Below are positions 1 through 6,480 of a stretch of DNA of 12,076 nt, piece by piece. The notes below the pieces were generated by a model. That model was not told where the DNA came from, searched no databases, and was given only the letters and a program-made list of their open reading frames with translations. A program made the translations under genes and the position numbers. How positions within the stretch are numbered: the stretch's first letter is position 1; every line of letters starts with the position of its first letter. Where the stretch lies: the NCBI GenBank assembly GCA_031272685.1, contig JAISTI010000147.1, positions 1 through 12,076 of the forward strand, in the 5' to 3' direction. Origin of the DNA: Propionibacteriaceae bacterium. GTDB taxonomy: Bacteria; Actinomycetota; Actinomycetes; Propionibacteriales; Propionibacteriaceae.

Positions 1-75
1 GGTGGAGCATAGGGGACTCGAACCCCTGACTTCGACCTTGCAAAGGTCGCACTCTACCAACTGAGTTAATGCCCC
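1..75 (-). tRNA. tRNA-Ala (anticodon UGC)
   Basis: The minus strand folds into a complete cloverleaf. There is a 7-bp acceptor stem (GGGGCAT with ATGCTCC), a 4-bp D stem (ACTC/GAGT), an anticodon stem CGACC/GGTCG around the loop TTTGCAA (anticodon TGC), a 5-nt variable loop, and a T arm AGGGG/CCCCT with loop TTCGAGT. The acceptor stem carries the G3-U70 wobble pair, the main alanine identity element, and the discriminator is A, at position 3. The mature body is 73 nt (3-75). Positions 1-2 supply CC, so the terminal CCA may be encoded, but the last base lies outside the window. It decodes GCN alanine codons, which are abundant here. It is transcribed divergently from manA. Confidence 0.97.
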
Positions 76-87
76 ATGGCAGGGGTT

Positions 88-93
88 AGTGTA
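88..93 (-). promoter_or_regulatory. candidate -10 box of the tRNA-Ala promoter
   Basis: On the minus strand TACACT (4 of 6 matches to TATAAT) lies 12 nt upstream of the first base of the mature tRNA, a spacing that would give a very short 5' leader. No convincing -35 hexamer is found 16-19 nt further upstream, so the call rests on position and the -10 alone. Confidence 0.3.
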
Positions 94-127
94 CCGCCAT
101 CGCCGAGAGCGCCCATAGACTTGGGGC

Positions 128-133
128 AGGAGG
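128..133 (+). promoter_or_regulatory. ribosome binding site deciding the manA start
   Basis: A perfect AGGAGG is followed by 5 nt and then ATG at 139. The open frame also contains an upstream ATG at 76, directly abutting the tRNA gene. The Shine-Dalgarno match and the start of family homology (YLLANTIQPYAWGS) both favour 139. Confidence 0.85.
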
Positions 134-138
134 TTCAG

Positions 139-1362
139 ATGTATTTGCTCGCGAACACAATCCAGCCCTACGCATGGGGTTCCACCGACGCGATCCCGAA
201 GCTGCTGGGCGGCGAAATCACCGGCAAACCCCAGGCGGAGCTATGGCTGGGGGCGCATCCGCTGGCGCCGTCGCAGCTTGTCAGCCTGGGAATCGGGTTG
301 GACGAATTCGAGAAGGCGCACCCGGAGGCGATGGGGCCGTCCGGCAAACTGCCATTCCTGATGAAAGTGCTCGCCGCCGCCGAGCCGCTCTCGCTGCAAG
401 TCCACCCCAACCTCGAACAGGCCAAGGCCGGGTTCGCCGAAGAAGACGCCCGCGGCGTCGCCAAAGACGACCCCGCCCGCAACTACAAAGACGCGAACCA
501 CAAACCCGAAATGCTCGTCGCGCTCACCGACTTCTCCGCCCTCAGCGGGCTGCGCGACCCGCAGGCCGCCATCGCCGACATCGAGATGCTGCTCGGCGCG
601 GCCGCGGGCGGCGGCGAAGAGGGCCGCAAGCTGCTGAAGCGGCTGCGCGCCGGCGAGCTGGAAGACGCCTTCCTCGGCCTGCTGCGCGGCGGCGAAGGCG
701 TGCGCGAACTGGTCCGCGCCCTCATCGAAGGCGCGGGAGCCAAACCGCAAACCCAAGCGGCGCAAACCGTCACCTTCATCAGCGAGTTCCACGGCGACGA
801 CCCCGGCGTTGCCGCCGCCCTGCTGCTCAACCGCGTCGACCTCAAGCCCCGGCAGGCCGTCTTCCTCGGCGCGGGGAACATCCACGCCTATCTGCACGGC
901 CTTGGCATCGAGCTGATGGCCAACAGCGACAATGTGCTGCGCGCCGGGCTGACCCCCAAACACATCGACATCGACGAGCTGGCCAAAATCGCCAGCTTCG
1001 AACCGGTGCCCCCGCCGGTGCTGCCGCACGACGACATGGACTACTTCACCGAAGGGCTGGTGGAATACGCCTACCGTCCCGCCACCGTCGAATTCCAGCT
1101 CTGGGATTCCCGCCTCTCCGACTCCCGCACCCGTATCCCGCCCGGCCCGGCCATCCTGCTGGTGCTGAAAGGCGAAGTGCGGCTGAGCACCACCCGCGCG
1201 AGATTCGCCCTGCCGGAAAGCGCCACCGAACTCACCCTCACCCGCGGCCAGAGCGTCTTCATCGCGGCGGAAGAATACGTGGAAGCCGCCGGCGCCGACT
1301 GCCGCATCGCCGTCAGCTCCGTCGACCCCCGGCCAAGGGCCTTCGCGGGCCGAGTATCCTAG
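139..1362 (+). CDS. manA: mannose-6-phosphate isomerase, class I
   Basis: Zinc-dependent cytosolic isomerase interconverting fructose-6-phosphate and mannose-6-phosphate. It feeds GDP-mannose synthesis or, in reverse, mannose catabolism. The 407-residue product has the normal class I length and the characteristic start QPYAWGS (residues 9-15). The expected metal ligands are visible: Q87 and H89 in SLQVHPN, E124 in NHKPEM, and H248 in GNIHAY. The active-site segment SDNVLRAGLTPKH follows, with R267 as the likely catalytic arginine. The C-terminal cupin half is intact. The start at 139 is chosen over ATG 76 because of the AGGAGG 5 nt upstream. The stop is 4 bp before the DUF5318 gene, so manA probably leads the ponA transcription unit. 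Next to two lipid-linked-sugar glycosyltransferases, its likely task is mannose supply for the cell envelope (inference). Confidence 0.95.
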   Translation: MYLLANTIQPYAWGSTDAIPKLLGGEITGKPQAELWLGAHPLAPSQLVSLGIGLDEFEKAHPEAMGPSGKLPFLMKVLAAAEPLSLQVHPNLEQAKAGFAEEDARGVAKDDPARNYKDANHKPEMLVALTDFSALSGLRDPQAAIADIEMLLGAAAGGGEEGRKLLKRLRAGELEDAFLGLLRGGEGVRELVRALIEGAGAKPQTQAAQTVTFISEFHGDDPGVAAALLLNRVDLKPRQAVFLGAGNIHAYLHGLGIELMANSDNVLRAGLTPKHIDIDELAKIASFEPVPPPVLPHDDMDYFTEGLVEYAYRPATVEFQLWDSRLSDSRTRIPPGPAILLVLKGEVRLSTTRARFALPESATELTLTRGQSVFIAAEEYVEAAGADCRIAVSSVDPRPRAFAGRVS

Positions 1363-1366
1363 GGGC

Positions 1367-1786
1367 ATGTGGTCAAAACGTAACGAGGTCGATTTCTCGC
1401 TGCAGCGCCGCCACCGCCTGCAAGCCACCTTCGGCCGCCAGCGTTCCCTGACCCCATCCGACATCTGCGACGCCGACCCGATGCTGATCCGCGCCGCCTT
1501 GCACCACGGCGAGCGCGCCAATGCCGACTGCCCCGTCTGCTCCAATGAGAGAATGGTGAACCTCAACTACGTCTTCGGCGACCAGCTCGGCCAGTACTCC
1601 GGCCGAATCAAGTCCACCGAAGACCTCAAGGACATGCAGGCAGAATACGGCGAATTCAAGGTGTGCGTGGTGGAGGTGTGCACCGACTGCGGCTGGAACC
1701 ACATGACGAGTTCCTACGTGCTCGGCGACGGCGTGCCCCGCCGCCCACCCCGGCGCCAGCAGACCGTCGAGGACATCTATGGCTGA
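1367..1786 (+). CDS. DUF5318 family zinc-ribbon-like protein (Rv0049-like)
   Basis: Small soluble protein of 139 residues, of the actinobacterial family DUF5318, whose function I do not know. Two CxxC pairs, CPVC (55-58) and CTDC (105-108), plus C100, look like a zinc ribbon with about 46 residues between the knuckles. The N-terminus is basic (RRHRLQATFGRQR) and the C-terminus is Arg/Pro-rich (PRRPPRRQQ) before the end VEDIYG. No signal peptide or membrane segment is seen. It begins 4 bp after manA with only a weak purine-rich site upstream. Its last codons overlap the ponA start by 8 bp (ATGGCTGA), suggesting translational coupling. From memory, Mycobacterium has the same order (Rv0049, ponA1 Rv0050, Rv0051), so this linkage is ancient. 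A role in controlling PonA or cell-wall growth is inference only. Confidence 0.85.
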   Translation: MWSKRNEVDFSLQRRHRLQATFGRQRSLTPSDICDADPMLIRAALHHGERANADCPVCSNERMVNLNYVFGDQLGQYSGRIKSTEDLKDMQAEYGEFKVCVVEVCTDCGWNHMTSSYVLGDGVPRRPPRRQQTVEDIYG

Positions 1787-4034
1787 AGCCAAGAAGGCAG
1801 CGCCGCGCCGCCAGGCGGGCAAGAAGCGCAAACACCCGGCCGTCCGGGTGCTGCAATGGTTCGGCATCACTCTGCTCGTGGTGCTGCTGCTGGCCGGCGT
1901 CGCCGTCATCTACCTGTGGTCGGCGGTCACCCTGCCCGATCCGAACGAGGGCTTCACCACCAACACCACCATCGTCTACTACAACGACGGCAAGACCCAG
2001 CTCGGCACCTTCCAGGTGCAAAACCGCCGCACCATCACCTACGAAGAGATTCCCCAAGACGTGATAAACGCGCTGGTGGCCTCGGAAAACCGCACCTTCT
2101 GGACCGACCCGGGCTTTGACCTGTTCGGCATCACCCGGGCGGTATTCAACGCGGTCTTCTCCGGCGACGAGCTGACCGGCGCCTCCACCATCACCCAGCA
2201 GTACGTCAAAGTGTTTTACCTCTCGCAAGAGCGCACCGTGTCGCGCAAAGTGCAGGAAATCGTCCTCGCCGCGAAAATCGGCCAGTCATATTCCAAAGAG
2301 GAAATCATCACCAACTACCTCAACACCGTCTACTACGGCCGCGGCGCCTACGGCATTGAAGCCGCCGCACTCGCCTATTTCAAGAAATCCGCCAGCGAAC
2401 TCACCCTCGCCGAATCGGCCGTCCTCACCTCCATCATCAACGACCCGAACCGCCTCGACCCGGCCAGCGGCGAAGACGAGCGCCAAGACCTGCTGGAGCG
2501 CTACCAGTACACCCTCAACTCGATGGTCGAGATGGACTACATCACCCCCGCCCAGCGCGACGCGATTTACGACGACCTGCCCGAATTCCCCGAGATCAAG
2601 AAGAGCAACGTCTTCGGCGGCACCAAAGGCTTCCTGCTGAACATGGTGCTGAACGAGCTGACCGAATCCGGCAAATACACCGAGGCCGAGGTCACCGGCG
2701 GCGGGCTGCGCATCACCTCCACCTTCGACAAGGCCGACCAATCCGCCCTGAACACCGCCGCCAAAGAGTTCACGCTCGAAGCGGCCGGCGGCGACAAAAA
2801 GAAGGCCGCCGACCTGCACGCCGGAGTCGCCTCCGTCGACAACAACACCGGCGAGGTGCTGGCCATTTACGGCGGCCCGGACTTCGTCGCCAACTCGCGC
2901 AACTGGGCCACCACCCCCCGGCCGGTCGGCTCCACCTTCAAGCCGTACGCCCTGACCGCCGCCCTCGAACAAGGCTGGGTGCTCACCGACCGGGTGAACG
3001 GCTCGTCATTCACCCCCGAAGGCGACCCGAAGCCGGTGCGCAACGCCGGCGGGCGCAACTACGGCTCCATCACCCTGCTCAAAGCCACGACGAACTCGGT
3101 GAACTCCGCATACGTCGACCTCACCCAGCAGCTCGACAACGGCGGCCAAGACGTGCTCGACGCCGCCGAAGCCGCCGGGGTTCCCGACCTGCCCGACCGC
3201 GGCTGGTCCCCGGTGAACAACCGGGTGGCCCTTGGCACCCCCGAAATCAGCCCACTGAACCAAGCCGGCGGATACTCCACCTTCGCCAACTACGGCAAAC
3301 AAGTCACCGTCCACGTCGTGCGCGAAGTGAAAGACTCCCAGGGCGAGGTGCTCAGCTCCTTCCAGCCATCCTCCGCCCGCCCGTTCGACGAAGACGTGAT
3401 GCGCGACCTGAACTACGCGCTGTCGAAAGTCGCGCAAGATGGCACCGGCTCGCGTGCCGCCGCCCTCGGTTACCCCGTCGCCGGCAAGACCGGCACCGCC
3501 TGGTACAACGACCCGAAATCCGGCCTGGAGACGAAAACCGTCGCCGCCTGGTTCGTCGGCTACACCCGGCAAATCACCACCGCCGTGATGTTCGTGGCCG
3601 GAGACGACGGCATGGGCAACCTCGACGACTACACCCGCGGCTTCTACGGCTCCGGCTACCCGGCCCGCCTCTGGCTCGAATATATGAAGACCGCCATGGA
3701 AGGCAAGGAGAAGATCCAGTTCGAGCCGCAGACCGGCAAGAAGTCGGAGCGCTACACCCCCAAGCCGAAGAAGACCGAGACCGAAACCCCGGATCCGACG
3801 CCTTCCGAAAGCGAAGAAACCCCCGATCCGACACCCACCAAGACGAAGAAGCCCAAACCTTCCGAAACCGCCACCAGCACCGCCACCGCCGCGCCCACCG
3901 TGCCCGTGCCCGACCCGACCGCCACCGAGCCGCAGCCCCAGCCCACCGAGACGCAACCGCAGCCGGCCGACACCACCCAGCCGGCCGAATCCGCCCAGCC
4001 GCAGGCGCAAACCGCCGAGCAGACCCCCGCCTGA
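1779..4034 (+). CDS. ponA: class A penicillin-binding protein (transglycosylase/transpeptidase)
   Basis: Bifunctional peptidoglycan synthase of 751 residues, anchored in the membrane with both catalytic domains outside. A short basic cytoplasmic tail (1-24) precedes one membrane helix (about 25-48). The GT51 domain (about 70-245) polymerises lipid II. Its first catalytic Glu is E103 in SENRTFWTDPGF, its donor-site motif is GASTITQQ (134-141), and its second Glu is E160 in RKVQE, followed by SKEEIITNYLN. The transpeptidase domain (about 345-640) has nucleophile S385 in STFK, the SVN triad at 440-442 and KTGT at 570-573. After about 645 comes a roughly 100-residue Pro/Thr/Glu/Lys/Gln-rich tail, with no PASTA domain. 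The start has GAGGA 5 nt upstream and overlaps the DUF5318 gene. The GT87 gene starts one base after the stop. The gene symbol follows the mycobacterial ponA1 context. Confidence 0.96.
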   Translation: MAEAKKAAPRRQAGKKRKHPAVRVLQWFGITLLVVLLLAGVAVIYLWSAVTLPDPNEGFTTNTTIVYYNDGKTQLGTFQVQNRRTITYEEIPQDVINALVASENRTFWTDPGFDLFGITRAVFNAVFSGDELTGASTITQQYVKVFYLSQERTVSRKVQEIVLAAKIGQSYSKEEIITNYLNTVYYGRGAYGIEAAALAYFKKSASELTLAESAVLTSIINDPNRLDPASGEDERQDLLERYQYTLNSMVEMDYITPAQRDAIYDDLPEFPEIKKSNVFGGTKGFLLNMVLNELTESGKYTEAEVTGGGLRITSTFDKADQSALNTAAKEFTLEAAGGDKKKAADLHAGVASVDNNTGEVLAIYGGPDFVANSRNWATTPRPVGSTFKPYALTAALEQGWVLTDRVNGSSFTPEGDPKPVRNAGGRNYGSITLLKATTNSVNSAYVDLTQQLDNGGQDVLDAAEAAGVPDLPDRGWSPVNNRVALGTPEISPLNQAGGYSTFANYGKQVTVHVVREVKDSQGEVLSSFQPSSARPFDEDVMRDLNYALSKVAQDGTGSRAAALGYPVAGKTGTAWYNDPKSGLETKTVAAWFVGYTRQITTAVMFVAGDDGMGNLDDYTRGFYGSGYPARLWLEYMKTAMEGKEKIQFEPQTGKKSERYTPKPKKTETETPDPTPSESEETPDPTPTKTKKPKPSETATSTATAAPTVPVPDPTATEPQPQPTETQPQPADTTQPAESAQPQAQTAEQTPA
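3723..4031 (+). repeat. low-complexity Pro/Thr/Glu-rich coding tail of ponA
   Basis: Codons 649-751 of ponA are almost free of hydrophobic and aromatic residues. The first part is Lys/Glu/Thr-rich, with two TPDPTP blocks (about residues 670-675 and 681-686). The second part is Gln/Pro/Thr/Ala-rich (PQPQPTETQPQPA). It is expected to be disordered and extracellular, possibly spanning the wall or serving as a glycosylation substrate. The bias also creates long spurious open frames on the opposite strand. Confidence 0.75.
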
Positions 4035-4035
4035 C

Positions 4036-5343
4036 ATGACCGCCGTCGCCCGTCTGAACGCTTGGCTCCACTCCCGGGCAGTTATCCCGTGGTCTTTCCT
4101 GATGCTCGGCTTCAGTTGGCTGGTGACGATGTGGAAGCAGCCGCCGTGCTTCACCGCCGACCTGACCGGCAAGCTGTGCTATTCCGACATCTACACCCTC
4201 TACTGGACCCGCGGCCTGGCCGACGGCCAGATCCCCTATATCGACTCCGAGTTGGAATACCCCGTCCTCACCGGCGCGTTCATCGAGCTGTCGCGCCGTA
4301 TCGCCGTGCTCTTGGGCGCGCAGAGCCGCCCCGGCCTGGACACCGGGCAGATCTACGTCGACTCCGAGATTTTCGTCTGGGTGAACGCCCTCATGCTGTT
4401 GGCCTGCTTCGTAGGGCTGCTGTGGGCGCATTCGCGCTTGTCGCAGCCGGTTGGCACGGTAATGATCGCCGTAGCGCCGGCCATCTGGACCGCCGGGCTG
4501 ATCAACTGGGACGCGCTGGTCGTCATGCTCACCTCACTGGCACTGCTGGCCTGGGCGAAAAACAAGCCGCTGTGGTGCGGCATCGCCCTCGGCCTTGGGG
4601 TGGCGGCCAAGCTGTATCCGGTGCTGGTGCTCGTCCCGCTGGCAGTACTCTGCCTGCGCGCCTCCCGTTGGCGCCCGTTCTTCCTCACCGCCTGCTCCGC
4701 CGCCTTCTCCTGGCTGCTGGTGAACGCCCCCGTTTACCTGCTCGTCCCGGAGCGCTGGCTGACCTTCTGGACGTTCAACGTCGACCGCTCCTACGACTTC
4801 GGCTCCATCTGGTATGTGCTGTACCGCTTCGGGATCATGGTGCCCGGCCTGTCGCAGTTGGAGGCGCTGCTGATGGTGGTGGGGACGGCGGGAATCTGCC
4901 TGCTGCTGCTGGCCGCGAAAACCCGCCCCCGCCTCGCCCAAGGCGTCTTCCTGCTGGTGGTGTGGTTCCTGGTGGTGAACAAGGTGTATTCGCCGCAGTA
5001 CGTACTGTGGCTGCTGCCGCTGCTGGTGCTAGCCCGGCCCCGCTGGCTCGACTGGGCGGTCTTCTCCGTTTCCGAGGCGCTCTACTGGGTGTCCATCGGG
5101 CGGCACTTCGACTATTCGAATGAGATTGGCGATTGGAGTGCCCCCGACCCGGTCTACGCACTCGCCGTCTTCCTGCGCATCACCGTGCAGCTTTGGCTGT
5201 GCGCGCGCGTCATCGGCGACATCCTGCGCCCGGAACGTGACGTTGTGCGCGTCGGCGAGCTGTTGGAAGACCCGGACGACGGCTTGCTCAACGGCCAGCC
5301 GGACGCCCCCTGGCTGCGCCGCCTGACCGGAGCGCCGGCATGA
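4036..5343 (+). CDS. GT87/DUF2029 family polyprenyl-phosphate-sugar glycosyltransferase, Rv0051-like
   Basis: Polytopic GT-C-fold membrane protein of 435 residues with about nine to eleven hydrophobic segments. Family hallmarks are YSDI (49-52, with D51 the likely catalytic acid/base in the first outer loop), EYPVLTG (74-80), NWDAL (157-161), AAKLYPVL (190-197) and NKVYSPQYVLWLLP (315-328). GT87 enzymes such as PimE transfer mannose from polyprenyl-phosphate-mannose to lipoglycan acceptors outside the membrane. The donor and acceptor of this member are not known. A charged C-terminal tail (about 398-435) should be cytoplasmic. It starts one base after the ponA stop without a clear ribosome binding site, so it is probably translated by coupling. 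Its stop overlaps the next start as ATGA. The linkage to ponA matches mycobacterial Rv0050-Rv0051, which supports a cell-wall role (inference). Confidence 0.85.
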   Translation: MTAVARLNAWLHSRAVIPWSFLMLGFSWLVTMWKQPPCFTADLTGKLCYSDIYTLYWTRGLADGQIPYIDSELEYPVLTGAFIELSRRIAVLLGAQSRPGLDTGQIYVDSEIFVWVNALMLLACFVGLLWAHSRLSQPVGTVMIAVAPAIWTAGLINWDALVVMLTSLALLAWAKNKPLWCGIALGLGVAAKLYPVLVLVPLAVLCLRASRWRPFFLTACSAAFSWLLVNAPVYLLVPERWLTFWTFNVDRSYDFGSIWYVLYRFGIMVPGLSQLEALLMVVGTAGICLLLLAAKTRPRLAQGVFLLVVWFLVVNKVYSPQYVLWLLPLLVLARPRWLDWAVFSVSEALYWVSIGRHFDYSNEIGDWSAPDPVYALAVFLRITVQLWLCARVIGDILRPERDVVRVGELLEDPDDGLLNGQPDAPWLRRLTGAPA

Positions 5344-6440
5344 CCACCGTCCGCCGGGACTCCCGGCTCACGGTGGAAACCTGGCTGGCCACCAAAATCG
5401 TCTTTGTGGCCGTCGCCGCATTTGTGATGCTTACCCAAGGCCGCAGTCTGGGCGAAATCCTCGCCAATTGGGATGCCGTTCATTTCACCGCCATCGCCGA
5501 ACGCGGCTATTTCAACGAACTCGGGCAGGTGGACACCTCCCAACTTGCCTTCTTCCCCGGCTGGCCGCTGCTGCTGCGCTGCGCCGGCTGGCTGGGCTTG
5601 CCGCTGGTGGAAACCGGGGCGGTGCTGGCGCTCATTCTCTCCGGGGCAGCCGCCTGCGCCCTCTACCGGATGTACGGCTCCACCGCGGCCATCGCCTGGA
5701 TGCTCGCCCCGATGGCGGTCTTCACCGTGGTGCCATACACCGAATCGCTGTTCTGCGCCGCCGCTTTCTGGGCCTGGGAGCGAGCCAACGCCAAACAGTG
5801 GTGGTCGGCGGGGTTGCTCGCGGCGGTGGCCATGTCCGCACGGGTCTCCGGGCTCTTCCTGATTGGCGCGCTGGCGATCCTGGCATTCACCCAAGGGGGA
5901 AAGGCCCTAGCCAAACTGGCCCGGCTGCCGTGGCTGCTGCTGCCAACGGCGGTCCTGGGCGTCTATGTGTGGTACATGTACCTGCTCACTGGCACTTGGA
6001 CGGCCTGGTTTTCGGCGCAGACGGCCAACTGGTCGCGCGAGTTCACCTGGCCGTGGGTTTCCTTGCAGCACACGCTGGAGGCCGCCAACCCGGCCTATTT
6101 CCCCGACTACCCGGAAAATAGCTGGGTGTTCGCCATGGAGGTGGTGGCGATGGCGCTCGGCCTGGGCGTCGCCATCGTCTGCCTCATCCGCAAGCGCTGG
6201 GCCGAATCGGCCTGGGTGGCGGTGCAAGTGCTGGCCTTCTCCATCAGCTACTGGTTCATGTCCAGCGTGCGGGCGGTGCTGCTGTGGTTCCCGCTCTATA
6301 ACGAAATCGGGATGCTCGCCCGCCGCGCCGACCCGGCCGCCGCTTTCGGCAGGATAGTCCGGGCCGTGGTGGTGGGCGCGGCACTGGTTTTCCAGGTGTT
6401 TTGGGCCTGGACATTCTTCAGCGGCCGGTGGGCGGGATAA
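5340..6440 (+). CDS. PIG-V-like (GT76-type) integral membrane mannosyltransferase
   Basis: Polytopic membrane protein of 366 residues resembling bacterial relatives of eukaryotic PIG-V, which adds the second mannose of GPI anchors from dolichol-phosphate-mannose. PIG-V-like motifs occur in order: NWDAVHFTAIAERGY (43-57, with D45 the likely catalytic residue in the first outer loop), AFFPGWPLL (70-78), PYTESLFCAAAFWAWE (132-147), SARVSGL (166-172) and the late VRAVLLWFPLY (310-320). About eight hydrophobic segments are visible. It begins within the GT87 stop (ATGA) and has GGAG 7 nt upstream, so the two transferases are probably made together. A lipid-phosphate-mannose donor is inferred from the family; the acceptor is unknown. 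It is less certain than its neighbour because bacterial PIG-V homologues are divergent and mostly uncharacterised. Confidence 0.75.
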   Translation: MTTVRRDSRLTVETWLATKIVFVAVAAFVMLTQGRSLGEILANWDAVHFTAIAERGYFNELGQVDTSQLAFFPGWPLLLRCAGWLGLPLVETGAVLALILSGAAACALYRMYGSTAAIAWMLAPMAVFTVVPYTESLFCAAAFWAWERANAKQWWSAGLLAAVAMSARVSGLFLIGALAILAFTQGGKALAKLARLPWLLLPTAVLGVYVWYMYLLTGTWTAWFSAQTANWSREFTWPWVSLQHTLEAANPAYFPDYPENSWVFAMEVVAMALGLGVAIVCLIRKRWAESAWVAVQVLAFSISYWFMSSVRAVLLWFPLYNEIGMLARRADPAAAFGRIVRAVVVGAALVFQVFWAWTFFSGRWAG

Positions 6441-6445
6441 TTCCC

Positions 6446-6451
6446 TATACT
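6446..6451 (+). promoter_or_regulatory. candidate -10 box for the ABC importer operon
   Basis: TATACT (5 of 6 to TATAAT) lies in the only non-coding gap between the mannosyltransferase and the importer, and would give a leader of roughly 20-25 nt. No good -35 hexamer is seen 16-18 nt upstream, which is common in high-GC Gram-positives. It would uncouple the importer from the ponA unit. Confidence 0.4.
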
Positions 6452-6463
6452 CTTCAGCAGCCG

Positions 6464-6473
6464 AAGGAAAGGA
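6464..6473 (+). promoter_or_regulatory. ribosome binding site supporting the GTG start of the binding protein
   Basis: AAGGAAAGGA ends 7 nt before the GTG at 6481. No ATG precedes the lipoprotein signal sequence in frame, so GTG is the start. Confidence 0.7.
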
Positions 6474-6480
6474 ATCCGAA

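Noticed and set aside
76..138. Longer manA with a start at ATG 76
   Set aside because: The extra 21 residues abut the tRNA gene, lack family similarity and have no ribosome binding site, whereas ATG 139 has a perfect AGGAGG 5 nt upstream.
241..1566. 441-codon open frame on the minus strand across manA and the DUF5318 gene
   Set aside because: It is antisense to two genes with clear family motifs; high GC at third positions removes stop codons from this frame. The product is biased toward Gly/Val/Ala/Asp with no recognisable domain.
3006..4172. 388-codon Gly/Arg/Leu-rich open frame on the minus strand of ponA
   Set aside because: It mirrors the Pro/Thr-rich tail and transpeptidase domain of ponA, whose catalytic motifs are intact in the plus frame.
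4062..5123. 353-codon plus-strand frame inside the GT87 gene
   Set aside because: Arg/Pro/Ala/Gly-rich out-of-frame shadow; the GT87 frame has conserved motifs and coupled junctions on both sides.
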